Shown here one piece after another: positions 32,301 to 39,694 of a stretch of DNA of 64,000 nt (positions are counted from its first letter, which is position 1; every line of letters starts with the position of its first letter). The notes beneath the pieces were generated by a model. It had not been told where the DNA came from. It made no database searches and saw nothing but the letters and a program-made list of their open reading frames with translations. The stretch is from assembly GCF_963678635.1 (NCBI RefSeq), contig NC_087070.1, positions 12,062,539 through 12,126,538 on the forward strand, read 5' to 3'. This DNA comes from Symsagittifera roscoffensis. Its lineage: Eukaryota; Xenacoelomorpha; Acoela; Convolutidae. Both the position numbers and the translations under genes were made by a program.

Positions 32301-35300
32301 TACATACCCCTGTAGCTTGGGCCAGTGAATACCGCGAAGTTCCTAGACCTGGAGACGGACGAGCCCAATCCGATTCGGTCTAAAGTAACAACAAAACAAT
32401 CTAATCTGTTTGCGCAGCAACCAGTATTTCATTTTTTAAATCACTGATTTCGCTTTCTTGTTTTCAATTGTAAAATTAAACGTGTTTTTGAAGTGTATTG
32501 GTTGACTTTGATGTGAGTTTGGTTATCTTTTCAATTACTTCTTTAGATATGTCTAAAGTCCAAGACGACGAAGTCGGAGACGGAACCACATCTGTCACAG
32601 TGCTCGCTTCTGAGCTCCTCCGAGAGGCCGAGAAGCTAATCGCCCAGAAGATTCATCCTCAGACCATCATAGCTGGATGGAGAAAGGCGTGTGACGCTGC
32701 CAGGCAAGCTCTGGAAGCTGCTACTTCAGACAATGCAAATAACGACGAGGCTTTCAGGAAAGATCTGTTAAACATCGCTAGAACAACCCTAAGTTCTAAA
32801 TTGTTGACTCACTTCAAAGATCATTTTGCGAACTTGGCCGTTGATGCTGTAATGCGTCTTAAGAAGCGCAATAGCGATTTGGAGAGCATTCAGATTATTA
32901 AGAAGTTGGGTGGCCGATTGGAGGATTCTTTCCTAGATGAAGGTGAGTGTTTGTATTAATGAATTTTAAGCGGTTTTGATTGTCGAGATGTTAAATGAAG
33001 AATAAATTTTTGATGATGAACGGTTTTATTATACATAAGATTTCAACAAATTGAACTGCTTCACACTTTTCATCCTGGTTGACGACTGACATATTCTTAT
33101 ATGGAACCACGACATCATCAAAAAGGCTTTTAAGACTGCTCTGCCAATCATAAGTTCACTGCTTGAGTCTGTCGTGTAATGTTTCTTCTGAAATGCGCGA
33201 GTATCATTCATTGGTGACCTATCAGAATAGGCAACTCTAAGTAATTTAAATCGTAACTTGAACAAGTTTTGCTATTATTTTAATGTAATATTTTAATGAA
33301 TAGGTAATATTAATTGATTTATATCTAAAGTTTAACATATTTTGCGATAATTTTGAGCAATTTATGAGTTTTTCATAACATTTAATCTGACACAGTAATG
33401 TGTTTTTCAAAAACTGTCTCAGTAGCATGTACAGTTGAGTGAAAATGAAATTAATGTCATGTATTATAGTTCTCAAATTTAATACATAAGCTACTCAATA
33501 GTTCTCAAAGTTGCCAACGAGTGTAATATTGCTTGTAATATAAAGTTGAATATTGTTGTGAGTTTTGTTTGCTTTTAGGGTTCATTCTTGAGAAGAGCAT
33601 CGGAGTGGGGCAGCCGAAGCGACTTGAGAATGCGAAGGTGCTGCTGGCCAACACGCCCATGGACACAGACAAGATCAAAGTGTTCGGGAGCAGAGTGAGA
33701 GTGGACTCAGTGGCCAAAGTGGCCCAGATAGAAGTGGCCGAGAAGGAGAAGATGAAGGAGAAAGTGCAGGCCATACTTAAACATGATATCAACTGCTTCA
33801 TTAACAGGTACACACTATCAATCTATTTTTACAATTTCCCCAATTGCAGACTGTGGGTAATTCGTCACTAGGTACAATATTTGCCTACGCTTACCCGGTG
33901 AATTTATTCCTTAGGGGTTGATAATTGTTCCTAGATGCAAAAGGGGGAATCTTCATAGAGACCATGAATTTGTTTTCTGACGACAAAATCGACAGTGATG
34001 AATTTGATGTTATTCATCCTTGATTCAAAAATGAGTCTTCTAGTTCATTAGCATAGTGTTTATCCGTTTTTATCGGTGGCTAGTGTTTCGATGACAGCAA
34101 GCTTATATGGTGCAATTGTCAAGACATTGGCATCTAGACCTGTAGGTTTGAAGTTCGTAACCCGTAGGCTTATTCTTTTGATCAATTTAGAGCTCCCTTT
34201 TGCTATTTTTGTTGCCTGTGTTTGCTAAGTGCATCTTCGTCTGTGTTAACTAGTCTAGCTTCAAAATTAACTCCTTTTTGAGCCGAATTGTTGGATCTCA
34301 CAGCTTCGTATAATTTGTTTTTTTTTCTAGACAGCTGATCTACAATTATCCTGAGCAATTGTTTGCTGATGCTGGAGTCACAGCGATAGAACACGCAGAC
34401 TTCGAGGGAATCGAACGTCTAGCGCTAGTACTGGGCGGTGAAATAGTGTCCACTTTCTGGAGTCCGGGTCACGTGAAACTAGGCCAGTGTGACCTAATCA
34501 GTGAGGTAAGTCCAAGTTTGGTTAAAAACACCTGGTCTATTTCATGTTCTGAATATACATTAAGGTCGAACTTGCTAGGCAGGAAATATATCATCAATCT
34601 ATATCTTTATTGGTTAATTACGTGTTTTCCAAATTGTACACCAATATATTCAATAATTTGATAACGGTTAGTCTGGATAGCTTGTCAAATACCAACGTTT
34701 TGCGTTTTTGTTTCGGCCCTCACCTCAAAAAGAGTGGGAAGATACTATGACTTAGGGTGTGTTTGGCCAGCTCAAAAGGGTTCAAGCTTGTTCTTGTTTT
34801 TCAAACTTAATTTTCAGACTGAATTTCCCATCAAGTTGTTCTGTTAATTTAACTGCTTTGTCCGAACTATTTAAACTTGCGCCAACTATTTAAACTTGCG
34901 AGAGCAAGTGTCTTGTTTGAACTAATTTTTAAAGCTCACCTTGATATTTGCAAAAAAAAATCAAAAAATTTCTGATTGTTTCCTGACTTGCATTTTTGGT
35001 TATAGAAGTTCCCGTGGTCAGAATATTATGAGCCACTTGCACAGCAACCACATATTATTGTTGACATTTGGCCTTTATTCAAAAGTCGAAGTGTTCAGTT
35101 CCAAAAAAAAAGTATTTTCAATCTTACCGTCATGTGAGATTTTCAGTGATATTAAGGTCGCATATAAAGGTCACAATGATTTTTTTCGTTTTTTTTCAGG
35201 AGAGGAAAAATTTGTTTACATTACTTTTTCGCTGTTTGACTTTTGATTTCAAAGTTCAGTTCTTTTCCTTTATTAAACGAAAGACAAACTCGGCTATCGA

Positions 35301-38300
35301 ACAGCAAAAGTGTAAAGGTCACGAAAAATCTAATTGACTTTTATTCTCGAAAGGGCAATTTATTTTTCAATTTTAATAATCAGATTACCCAGCGAAATAA
35401 AAATTTCGTTGGTTCGTGAGTTAATTTTATCAAAAAAATGTCAATCAATGTAAACTGTTCTTAAAATTCTAAGAGCTTCAAAGGCATATATTTTTTACTT
35501 CAAATTCGAAGTTTTTCGTTACTGTTTTTCTTGCGTCATTGATTATTTTCCAACTGACTGCTGGCTATGCTTTTACGTTTTAGATTCTTTCAGTGTGAAA
35601 CCTTTTTTTGCTTTTAGGTGATGATTGGCGAAGACCGCATGATCAAGTTCTCGGGTTGCAAGGGCAACGAGGCCTGCACAGTCATTCTGAGAGGAGCCAC
35701 CCAGCAGATCCTAGATGAGTCCGAGAGATCCCTGCATGATGCACTCTGTGTGTTGAGGCAAACAGTAAAGGAGACAAAAATCGTCTACGGAGGAGGTTCG
35801 ATTTTCATTTACTTGTTGCGGTTTGTAGCTTTGCACTGGGAGGCACGTCTTGGGAGCGAATTATTTGAAGTACTCGCTTGGAGTAAAGTGACAGGTTCAT
35901 TGATAGCGTGTGTGCTTCCAATCTATTTTTGCCCATTGGTAGAATTCTCAGTCAGATAATGGTCGTTTCTGATGTATCGCTCAGTTCGTGTCATTAAGGT
36001 TAAAAACATTTGAGAAATTTTAAATCTCAAATGTTTTTTGATATAGTCTAGAATGTTTATAGGCTAGAATGTTTACCTCTTTTTCCTTTCCTCTCCCCTC
36101 TTTCATAAATATAATTTTTATGTATCATCCAGTTGGCTTACAAAAATTTCTACGAGATTTAAATATGATGACTTTTTGGTAATTAGTTCACATGCAACGG
36201 TTGATTATAATCAAAAATGTGAACAAAATTTTTTTCACATGTATAGGGGAGGGAAAAGCTGGTAATTTTTGAAAAATTAGTTCTTTTCATTGAAACTCAA
36301 TAATTCGAAAACTATGGAATAGTCTGAATAGTCCTATAATAAAAGTAGGAATGTTGTAATGCAGTAGATACTGTTTCTGTTAGGATGCTCTGAGATGCTG
36401 ATGGCGACTGCAGTCCGCAAATTGGCCGAGAGCACTCCTGGAAAAGAATCGATCGCAATGGAGTCATTTGCGAAAGCACTGGCCATGCTTCCAACCATTA
36501 TAGCCGACAACGCGGGATACGACAGTGCAGATCTGGTGTCACAATTGAGAGCTCAACACACAGATGCCAAAAATGGAAGGTATATAATTAAAAATTAATT
36601 GACACGAGCGTCTTTTGAAGATTTACGTTGCAGTTTTCGATAGAATCATAAGCTCAAGCGTTCTTGTTACGACCATTCACGGAATGCGAAGGCACTATAG
36701 AGTTTTTTGTTCAAGTTTCGGTACCTTGAGAAACGTCCAAGGGGTTAACTTATATTTTAACTTGACTTATTCTTAAATTGACATAATTGAATTAAATTGA
36801 CTTATTAAGGTCGTTTGGTTTTCACAGAAATTTGTGCATTCTGAAATTTAGCTTTTGGCGATTGGGTTTGTGAAGTTCGCATTCTTAATTCAATGAATTG
36901 TGGGCAATTTGCGCTCTTTTTTTATCGTGTGGACTGCTAGAAACGGATGTCAATTTGGAGCAATTGATAATTTAAAAATTAATAGTAAATGGAGTTGCAA
37001 CTGGACATAAAAACAATTCTTTTCTCCCCGTATCCACGCTCCTTCACGCAAAAATTTGAAGGTTGCGTAGGAAGGCGAAGCATGTTTGGAATGTGGTTAT
37101 TAAATCTCATTACAGTGGTAAAGTTACATATACATAACAATAAGAGCTTAAGTTATTCAAGTGTTAATGAACGATGCGAGTTTTTTACTGAATGTATTGG
37201 TGCTTTTTTGTTTTTCTAAAGAGAAAATCTTAAAATTTGTCCAGAGGCGGAAGTTAAATTTTTTGCGGATTTTTTTTCTTATTTATTTCTTTTGTCAAAC
37301 TGAAGTAAAACTGTAGAGGTCACAAAAAGTAGGTTTAATTTCTCAGAGTTTCCAGCGATAAAATACAAAATGATCCAGCTTTCTCTAATTGGGTTAATTG
37401 TCCGAACTTTGGGCCTATCTATTTTCTTCGTTAAAAGTCGACAGTTTAGAAATTTGTTTATCTTAAGCCAGTATTTTTGTCATTACTTGCGTTCATTGAC
37501 TCCTTTCCAACTGTAACTGGTTATTGTTAATCATGGAAGGTACTTAAAATTAAAAGGTCGTTTTGTTTTTTTTCGGTCACCTTGACACTTTTGCAAGTTT
37601 TTGCTGGCTATGGGATTTCTTGTTTCAATTCGCTTTTTGGAAACAGGAAACAGAGCTTTTTGTAAATTTTGAAATAGAAGACAAGTTTTATTAAGAGTCG
37701 TGCACGTAGTGAATACTCTTACATAGGTCTTGATAATTTTTTTTTCAGGAAATTTTTTTGAAATTTGTGCACAGTCAAGTTTGATTTTTAATTTCTTTTT
37801 CAGTTCATTTCCTTTGTTGAAAGAAAGGCAAACTCAACTATCGAAAAGTGAAGGTGTTAAGGTCACGAAAAACATGATCGTCATCGAGTTTCGAATAATT
37901 TTGATTTTTAGATTTCCCTGCGGAATGAAAAAAAGTTTACCTATTGCTTCAGTTTTCTCAAATTAAGTTAAATTTATCTAAAGTAAGTCCATCAAAGCTT
38001 TTTCTTCAAATTCAAAGAGCTTTATTTTTAAATCGAAATTTGAAGTTTTTTTCATAAAAGAGTTAGTTTTTTTTCTGTTTCCTTGCATTCACGACTTTTT
38101 TCCAACTGTCTGTTGGCTATATTTCTGTTTGTTTGTTGTGCAGATGCACTGCTGGACTGGACATGGAGTTGGGGGAGATAGGAGACATGGTCCAGTTGGG
38201 CATCACTGAGTCATTCAGTGTGAAGAGACAGATGCTGTTAAGTGCAGCTGAGGCAGCCGAGATGATCCTCAGAGTCGATGACATCATCAAGTGTGCCCCC

Positions 38301-38956
38301 AGGTATTATCCTCAATCATAACTTGTCCATCCCCAGTCGTATGTCTTCAAAAACTCGAGTATTTTACTCCAATGCTTATTTTCCCTTATGCTTTCATGTC
38401 CGGGGATATTTGAAAGACGGGAATTGTTTATTGCTTTTGCCTTAATCAGGGGTAAAAACTTGGTTCAGCTCATCAACAGATATTTATGAGCAGGATAAAG
38501 TGTCTCTCCTCGACAAAAACGCTTAATTTTTGATTAAAAGTTCACGCAAAATTAAGCTACGATTTCGATTTACCCGTTGGCTGAAGAACGACGACTCGTT
38601 AAACTTGAAAGTTTGACTGACGAGTTGTTAAACTTAAACGATCAGAAAACGACTAGGATTGAAGGGCTTCTAGAAATCTTTCATTTTAAATGACCGTTTT
38701 CGGCACTAATGTGCTACTCGTCATATACGAAGTGAAACTTAAAATCTCAAAACCTTGAAGTTTTTCTGAGTCAAGAAATTGAGAACATTTTAATGTCATT
38801 GCAGGGCTCGGAAAGGGGTAATTTAAACTAAAAATCTCTTCGTCTTCAGTCTCATTTACTTCTGTTCTTCAAATTGAACATTTTTACAGGGTTCCTTTTT
38901 AAGCTGTTTTTATGTAATAATGTTTCAGGCAGCGAAGAAACGATGAATGTATGTAA
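11301..38956 (+). CDS. CCT2: CCT2, beta subunit of the CCT/TRiC chaperonin (10 coding exons)
   Basis: Coding exons: 11301-11303, 11375-11440, 14659-14845, 32547-32942, 33579-33807, 34331-34505, 35618-35795, 36384-36579, 38144-38302, 38929-38956. Together they give 538 codons with every phase consistent and GT-AG at each junction; human CCT2 has 535 residues. CCT2 is one of eight paralogous subunits of the cytosolic double-ring ATPase that folds actin, tubulin and other proteins. Visible family marks are LGPKGMDK (residues 40-47), NDGATIL (65-71), the ATPase motif GDGTTS (96-101, Asp97), VYGGGCSEM near 410, and [12 protein letters not shown] near 458. The start ATG|GTACGT aligns with known N-termini (M then DFSPIQI). 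Intron 3 is about 17.7 kb because element B sits in it, antisense. Two AATAAA signals overlap or follow the stop. Confidence 0.95.
11304..11374 (+). other. CCT2 intron 1
   Basis: A 71-base intron between the start-codon exon and exon 2, bounded by GTACGT and TTTTCAG. It is far shorter than the other introns and has no repeat content. Confidence 0.7.
11375..11440 (+). CDS. CCT2: CCT2 coding exon 2
   Basis: Encodes residues 2-23, ending in [12 protein letters not shown], nearly identical to the human N-terminus. It is flanked by TTTTCAG and the donor GTTTGT, in phase 0. Confidence 0.9.
11500..12540 (+). repeat. Dispersed repeat copy R1 in CCT2 intron 2
   Basis: This AT-rich stretch shares ordered, diverged blocks with four other places in the window. 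The segment at 12,254-12,366 (CCTTTGTTAAAAGGAAGG, then a CGAACAG block and an AAGCGAAATAAA block) recurs near 35,268, 37,811 and 41,925. The segments at 11,520-11,770 and 11,975-12,020 (CGCAGTAACCGGCTATCCTT) recur at 49,180-49,460 and 49,740-49,785. No coding capacity is visible, so it looks like a long non-autonomous element or a decayed one. Confidence 0.65.
12600..14400 (+). repeat. Tandem array in CCT2 intron 2, unit about 150-175 bp
   Basis: About ten diverged copies each contain a block like TTGCAAATCTGGCGTCCAAG, then TATGACTGCTCAAATCC and a TTCGAGATATGGCG block, with T-rich and A-rich spacers. The block recurs near 12,632, 12,794, 12,957, 13,112, 13,267, 13,440, 13,600, 13,771, 13,922, 14,087 and 14,370. 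The array lies between the two halves of dispersed repeat R1, whose 3' portion resumes near 14,400-14,620. The middle copies are most alike, as expected for unequal exchange. Confidence 0.85.
14659..14845 (+). CDS. CCT2: CCT2 coding exon 3
   Basis: Encodes residues 24-85 plus the first base of Asp86, including LGPKGMDK and NDGATIL of the equatorial ATPase domain. The loop [11 protein letters not shown] between them is about three residues longer than in human. The acceptor is CTATTTAG and the donor GTTGGT. Confidence 0.95.
15117..15526 (-). repeat. Element B LTR (3' LTR in element sense)
   Basis: 410 bases, TG...CA, matching the LTR at 31,405-31,814 with about two substitutions. The flanking TATT is at 15,113-15,116. 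Confidence 0.95.
15527..17120 (-). other. Element B 3' untranslated region
   Basis: About 1.6 kb between the last ORF and the 3' LTR. Short frames on the plus strand here (15,581-16,056) resemble no known protein. No long purine tract abuts the LTR; the nearest candidate on the minus strand is the short GGATGGG. Confidence 0.4.
17121..18929 (-). CDS. Element B 602-residue accessory ORF
   Basis: The N-terminal 200 residues are Ser/Pro/Thr/Asn-rich low complexity; the C-terminal 380 or so look folded, rich in Phe, Tyr, His and Thr (for example [20 protein letters not shown]). There is no signal peptide or membrane anchor, so it is not a normal env. It is the last frame before the 3' LTR, where some elements encode an accessory protein. 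Its length and open frame suggest function in the family; the product is unknown. Confidence 0.6.
   Translation of the reverse strand: MSRQLGSLHRSNSHPTNLNTLITIIPLFAFPPPDFPTNDVTSGMNSDTNSHISVLYSISQLNNPNIETPDEFADSEPSPSNNFQTNSSVFSKPPFQPIPPNNPLPSISTPSYASQVTPTYSSFHSDRSSNSPDTPQISQELDNFITLQQQPFHLENPTINQISSTIESSNPPTPTPSSAYTASLAPSSTSTESSNSTNRAYRTFKRKFPNHPFPTKPGTAREYINHPNHTNTKDFLAITLPSFPQYTLNTPNNTNDTRSFVDEQVLMPTLHWTSYYHFTNPLCLPLSNTHIDIERNKDMLYRLTTPLTHRQFTYIGYKKSLKTYTAPRANEYTLEYYDHNIIRANQDQFLDDDRFANPQITEKFFIKTPYVFTLNIFDRKFDHIISEALTDTQAYESFKEKFQLFSLTFHFLAPHERDLHCSHDIMLRTKQTHTYTYYRFIQNHFDLHTPSRQPHHRFQFINSKYTSPFFLNFTYCIKDTNVHGILRNYDPITQMYIFCPITKTFNAEESRPFLIPHEFVQPIEIPILEFIHNTKYNHHLYNLIQNTPYDFAVGTEELKTIKALQLLWPLLQTKNIIRILAKLLTNSNIIHDIFPHGLFTDD
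18947..20182. repeat. Internal inverted repeat of element B, 128-bp arms
   Basis: The arms at 18,947-19,074 and 20,055-20,182 are inverted copies with about one mismatch, separated by 980 bases. Such similarity means the duplication is as recent as the LTRs. It may have arisen by template switching in reverse transcription. Confidence 0.9.
19066..19317 (-). pseudogene. Element B env-like remnant
   Basis: The frame begins with a clean signal peptide ([18 protein letters not shown]) and continues with a Cys-containing ectodomain start ([10 protein letters not shown], later SQCETEP). This pattern, a signal peptide followed by a YDC motif and a second Cys about 20 residues later, recalls glycoproteins that some animal LTR elements share with chuvirus-like RNA viruses. 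That link is inference from a short stretch. Only an env-like beginning is visible. Confidence 0.35.
19311..20450 (-). other. Element B Ser/Pro/Thr-rich open frame
   Basis: A frame of about 370 codons stays open on the minus strand but has no evident start methionine, so it may be reached by splicing or frameshifting. Its product would be rich in Ser, Pro, Thr, Gln and Asn, with a more structured C-terminal third. No family is recognised. Its end overlaps the start of the env-like frame. The right arm of the internal inverted repeat lies within it. Confidence 0.45.
20446..20634 (-). CDS. Element B small membrane-protein ORF
   Basis: This 62-residue frame is dominated by two hydrophobic stretches ([20 protein letters not shown] and [14 protein letters not shown]), so it encodes a probable one- or two-pass membrane peptide. 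It lies just after the integrase tail, where env or accessory genes begin. It could equally be the membrane remnant of a larger protein. Confidence 0.4.
   Translation of the reverse strand: MIRTIFSRTDIFLLFVIFITFLSSLILTICKCIKKAIITFALATILLILFLEEYYNKHKFFH
21455..26345 (-). pseudogene. Element B pol region (protease, RT, RNase H, integrase), interrupted
   Basis: In element order: an Asn/Thr-rich linker (26,345-26,034); an aspartic protease marked by LIDSGAES near 26,020; a pol stretch at 25,730-24,879; then a large frame at 24,677-22,083 with the RT catalytic YLDDVF, RNase H ([14 protein letters not shown]), the integrase GHSG zinc region, and catalytic Asp, Asp and Glu in [15 protein letters not shown] and GLVEGM. 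The stretch at 22,057-21,455 carries the GPY-type C-terminal module ([12 protein letters not shown]). This is a complete set of Gypsy Pol domains. The frame is interrupted by a small number of breaks and is treated as a fossil. Confidence 0.85.
26541..28223 (-). CDS. Element B Gag
   Basis: A Gln/Pro/Asn-rich N-terminus is followed by a retrotransposon Gag (capsid) domain at about residues 110-300, including [15 protein letters not shown] and [23 protein letters not shown] zinc knuckle follows ([14 protein letters not shown], near residue 350). The tail is an Arg/Asn/Ser/Tyr-rich low-complexity stretch with repeated NNRNRNYS-like units, which probably binds RNA. Gag forms the particle that packages element RNA. 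Order and motifs make the call firm. Confidence 0.85.
   Translation of the reverse strand: MQKPYTYHRIFSPNPTDTQNQQPIQMQNPINTQSFQPIQPQNPMITHSYQPTQMQNEIPLPYYLQQHEITKNQLSNFSQMPNAAESLQMTMNPYLMGGSSITSNKPLMVFTGTDPEYSVEDYLNAVTANLILNIGPEPINTPLHQNWIHRRTALIQTTLDGAAQKWFSVLPIEIKSNWKRFTQEFSKMFDSERNKQQQRVLCNEIRRLPNETIKQLAVRIETLVRKAYSLNTHDYKNTKMTEILMMTLTPQLRKIAIKKRASHPSSIREPDLDFRKLVDKLEQAEITMKLEETENLKLQYVNRIETNTTNINNIQESDTDLVEKITEILNIYEKHPNFKGKPSFKKWCNYCRRYGHSISECRQKQQDNQNKPQKYKEPNKSFYQYMKKDQNLPNKNVYSNNSSGKPLPNNTNYTRNQSPYNSSYRGRSPERRNTQNSSQNHYNRPNSRNNYSRSNSNTTQFVSRSNSQSRNNYYPNNQSRNSSYNRNRNYSNNRNRSYSNNRNQNYPNNRSRNNSYKRSNYNRPSNNYQNRSRNNSQNRHSSYNNRYRNYSQSPHRNNNH
28091..29713 (-). CDS. Element B ORF2, unknown 540-residue protein ahead of gag
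   Basis: The N-terminal half looks like a folded helical domain (about residues 30-250); the second half is Asn/Thr/Gln-rich low complexity. No known family is recognised. It lies where the N-terminal part of a Gag precursor would be expected, but the frame after it has its own retrotransposon Gag domain. It may therefore be a matrix-like or extra capsid protein. It overlaps both neighbours at its ends. Confidence 0.55.
   Translation of the reverse strand: MSQTHTPSEDSPDDDDIFPFLVDAPNDRGQHILCKNLLLNLFEPGISPCKTEFPDVKIKRQIIDHYLKDICNLTQQYGIYTIEFSSPNPNHHKYVIQTDDLDLEFSKVFSEYIKSIQYHNSQRANSIFTNEVFAIIYSYISILENEIPIPSVSPTETSKHIRVRHEITLFSTFLHIIKENFTKDDVSQHTKHDLQKILAWFIIDYFTHNIDLISQARKNFRPQNTNDDTAFSEQSDYVWDPEWSHPAFINFPQSISSQAINTISYTRDYVRVIPLSIDATPLNYNTFLPDTRNNSLNSTVIHNENLNGTRNLTQQDIQTPSHFINEEIVQTTTTTQQSISPIRPNLTTPRNTNTSLAQVTLQSTVKPSVAPKYSQMDYQTYRPMTIPSKTRRTFTRNNFAEHNYNYTHLSKTNYPPRNNNNNQIRSRYWDNQMATTNSVNFQTNSHPPQDRSENYPLFQQNKIKSKHLIKRIIYPLMMIIYNQIYLHHTLKNIVDKECKNRIHIIEFFLPTQQIHKINNQYKCRTQLIHNLFNQFSHKTQ
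29688..30155 (-). CDS. Element B ORF1, basic 155-residue protein
   Basis: This is the first long frame after the leader. It is rich in Lys and Arg (for example [14 protein letters not shown]), with an acidic Ser-rich patch near residue 100, so nucleic-acid binding is plausible. No family is recognised. Its end overlaps the next ORF by 26 bases, which suggests frameshifting or alternative initiation in this family. Confidence 0.55.
   Translation of the reverse strand: MSFKNLGNKQTIVLHNCEIDNKKYDLVITPHTQTVGYIRSKRQTLKRKIINKQRQITRKRFSKNRNAFSESEASNLDELYKLKESIDKNCPIHDQLYFSDSETTSNSSKRGKRRIKKQYKHKPVHLYNWNQPIRHIDNYLLTVIKRKNEPNTHSK
30156..31384 (-). other. Element B untranslated leader with internal repeats
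   Basis: About 1.2 kb without a long frame lies between the primer-binding site and the first ORF. It contains three spaced copies of a block around GGTTGGA followed by an AATCGA-like motif (near 30,261, 30,376 and 30,596), plus a duplicated GATCCAAGGATA segment at 30,671 and 30,731. Leaders of this kind carry packaging and translation-control signals in related elements. One 77-codon frame (31,084-31,317) starts here and is probably incidental. Confidence 0.5.
31385..31402 (-). other. Element B primer-binding site
   Basis: On the minus strand, two bases inside the LTR, the sequence TGGTGCGACCATAAG begins with the TGG that pairs with a tRNA 3' CCA. On the plus strand it reads as a tRNA 3' end, with GTTCGAGAC resembling a T-loop. 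The tRNA species is not assigned. Confidence 0.7.
31405..31814 (-). repeat. Element B LTR (5' LTR in element sense)
   Basis: 410 bases, TG...CA, matching the other LTR with about two substitutions. The flanking TATT is at 31,815-31,818. In element sense it comes first and is followed after two bases by the primer-binding site. Confidence 0.95.
31819..32546 (+). other. CCT2 intron 3, right part
   Basis: The remainder of intron 3 after element B. It contains a tRNA-derived SINE-like stretch (31,975-32,060) and a C-rich segment (about 32,080-32,370), then T-rich sequence to the acceptor CTTTAG. Confidence 0.6.
31975..32060 (+). repeat. tRNA-derived SINE-like head
   Basis: TGGCTGAGTTG at 31,983-31,993 resembles an RNA polymerase III A box of Ser/Leu tRNA type, and GTTCAAACTC at 32,039-32,048 a B box, at tRNA-like spacing. 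The intervening sequence does not fold as a full cloverleaf, so this is a degenerate SINE head, not a tRNA gene. The C-rich stretch that follows may be its body. Confidence 0.45.
32547..32942 (+). CDS. CCT2: CCT2 coding exon 4
   Basis: Encodes residues 86-218, starting [16 protein letters not shown] with the catalytic ATPase motif, and runs through [21 protein letters not shown] and [10 protein letters not shown] to FLDEG. The acceptor is CTTTAG and the donor GTGAGT. Confidence 0.95.
33579..33807 (+). CDS. CCT2: CCT2 coding exon 5
   Basis: Encodes residues 218-294 (intermediate and apical domains), with [18 protein letters not shown] and FGSRVRVDS matching the family. The acceptor is CTTTTAG and the donor GTACAC. 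Confidence 0.95.
34331..34505 (+). CDS. CCT2: CCT2 coding exon 6
   Basis: Encodes residues 294-352: [16 protein letters not shown] and [15 protein letters not shown] of the apical domain. The acceptor is TTTCTAG and the donor GTAAGT. Confidence 0.95.
34740..35615 (+). repeat. Dispersed repeat copy R2 in CCT2 intron 6
   Basis: It shares ordered blocks with R1: an ACTGAATTTCC block near 34,818 (also near 49,003), the core at 35,268-35,408, an AAATTCTAAGAGCTTCAAAG block near 35,465, and a terminal CATTGATTATTTTCCAACTG block near 35,537. It ends a few tens of bases before the exon 7 acceptor. Confidence 0.6.
35618..35795 (+). CDS. CCT2: CCT2 coding exon 7
   Basis: Encodes residues 353-412: [32 protein letters not shown] and IVYGGG, among the most conserved CCT stretches. 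The acceptor is CTTTTAG and the donor GTTCGA. Confidence 0.95.
35796..36383 (+). other. CCT2 intron 7
   Basis: 588 bases, AT-rich. The only structure seen is a hairpin-forming inverted repeat near 36,004-36,036 (AAACATTTGAGA and its complement). Confidence 0.8.
36384..36579 (+). CDS. CCT2: CCT2 coding exon 8
   Basis: Encodes residues 412-477: [30 protein letters not shown] and [14 protein letters not shown], returning to the equatorial domain. The acceptor is CTGTTAG and the donor GTATAT. Confidence 0.95.
37260..38120 (+). repeat. Dispersed repeat copy R3 (two partial units) in CCT2 intron 8
   Basis: A first partial unit spans about 37,260-37,530 and ends in CGTTCATTGACTCCTTTCC. A second spans about 37,560-38,115, with the core at 37,811-37,935 and the terminal TTTTTTCCAACTGTCTGTTG block near 38,095. 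The second ends less than 40 bases before the exon 9 acceptor. Confidence 0.6.
38144..38302 (+). CDS. CCT2: CCT2 coding exon 9
   Basis: Encodes residues 477-530: [20 protein letters not shown] and [19 protein letters not shown], the conserved C-terminal equatorial segment. The acceptor is TGTGCAG and the donor GTATTA. Confidence 0.95.
38929..38956 (+). CDS. CCT2: CCT2 coding exon 10 (terminal)
   Basis: Completes APR and adds QRRNDECM and the stop. The short basic-then-polar tail fits the variable C-terminus of CCT2. The acceptor is TGTTTCAG. Confidence 0.85.
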
Positions 38957-38970
38957 TAAAGAGGAATAAA
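38955..38970 (+). promoter_or_regulatory. CCT2 polyadenylation signals
   Basis: AATAAA occurs at 38,955-38,960, overlapping the stop codon, and again at 38,965-38,970, so the 3' UTR is probably very short. Which signal is used cannot be read from sequence. Confidence 0.6.
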
Positions 38971-39694
38971 ACGCAACAATACTAGCTATGGGGTCATTTG
39001 AACAACAAGCATTGCATCCGATGCCTTCCGATAGTCAGCCACAGTTCAGCTAGGATGAAATTGATAATGTGTGAATATGAAGTATATACCCTTTAAATGC
39101 CAAGTTGACTGCTAATTTGAGCTGTGATGAATTATTGATAAAGTGTATGATCATTGTACATTGCGTGTTAAAATGATTGAGGCTGGTTCTTGAATTGAAT
39201 CTGATCAGAATGCTTTCTAATTAAGTCTTAGAGTTTTGGAAGTACGGCCGATGGTCAGTGTAAAAGAAGGATGTGACGGACGAATGCTGACAAATTGACA
39301 TTGAACCCTGAACTAAAAACTGAATTCATTATCACAAGCTTAGTCAGATTTCCATACATTTATTGGGATAAAACAACATTAAGCCCACAAACTGGCTGGT
39401 TCTATTAAATAATTGTGAGTCAAAATTGACAATAACTTAAGCTTTTCAGAATATTGCGACGCAGTAACGAAGAAGTCAAACAAGTTAAATATATTTTAAC
39501 CTCTACAAAAGAAAATCTAAGCCGAAAACTTCTTAACTTTCATTCAGTGGCTCCTCCAATATGGTATCCTTATTTACGCTTGCGATTAGCAAGCGTATTC
39601 AAAACAGAATATTGACTTTTTTCGGTTTAACAACTAGTAACAAAATCAATTGAATCAATTTACTGTTCATATGAAATCAAAAGTCAGACAGTAA
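38971..39694. other. Intergenic region after CCT2
   Basis: About 720 bases of AT-rich DNA. No frame, repeat or RNA gene is seen. Confidence 0.7.

Noticed and set aside
34941-35337. Plus-strand frames in CCT2 intron 6
   Set aside because: Fall inside dispersed repeat R2, are Phe/Lys-rich and do not recur as a conserved protein in other copies.
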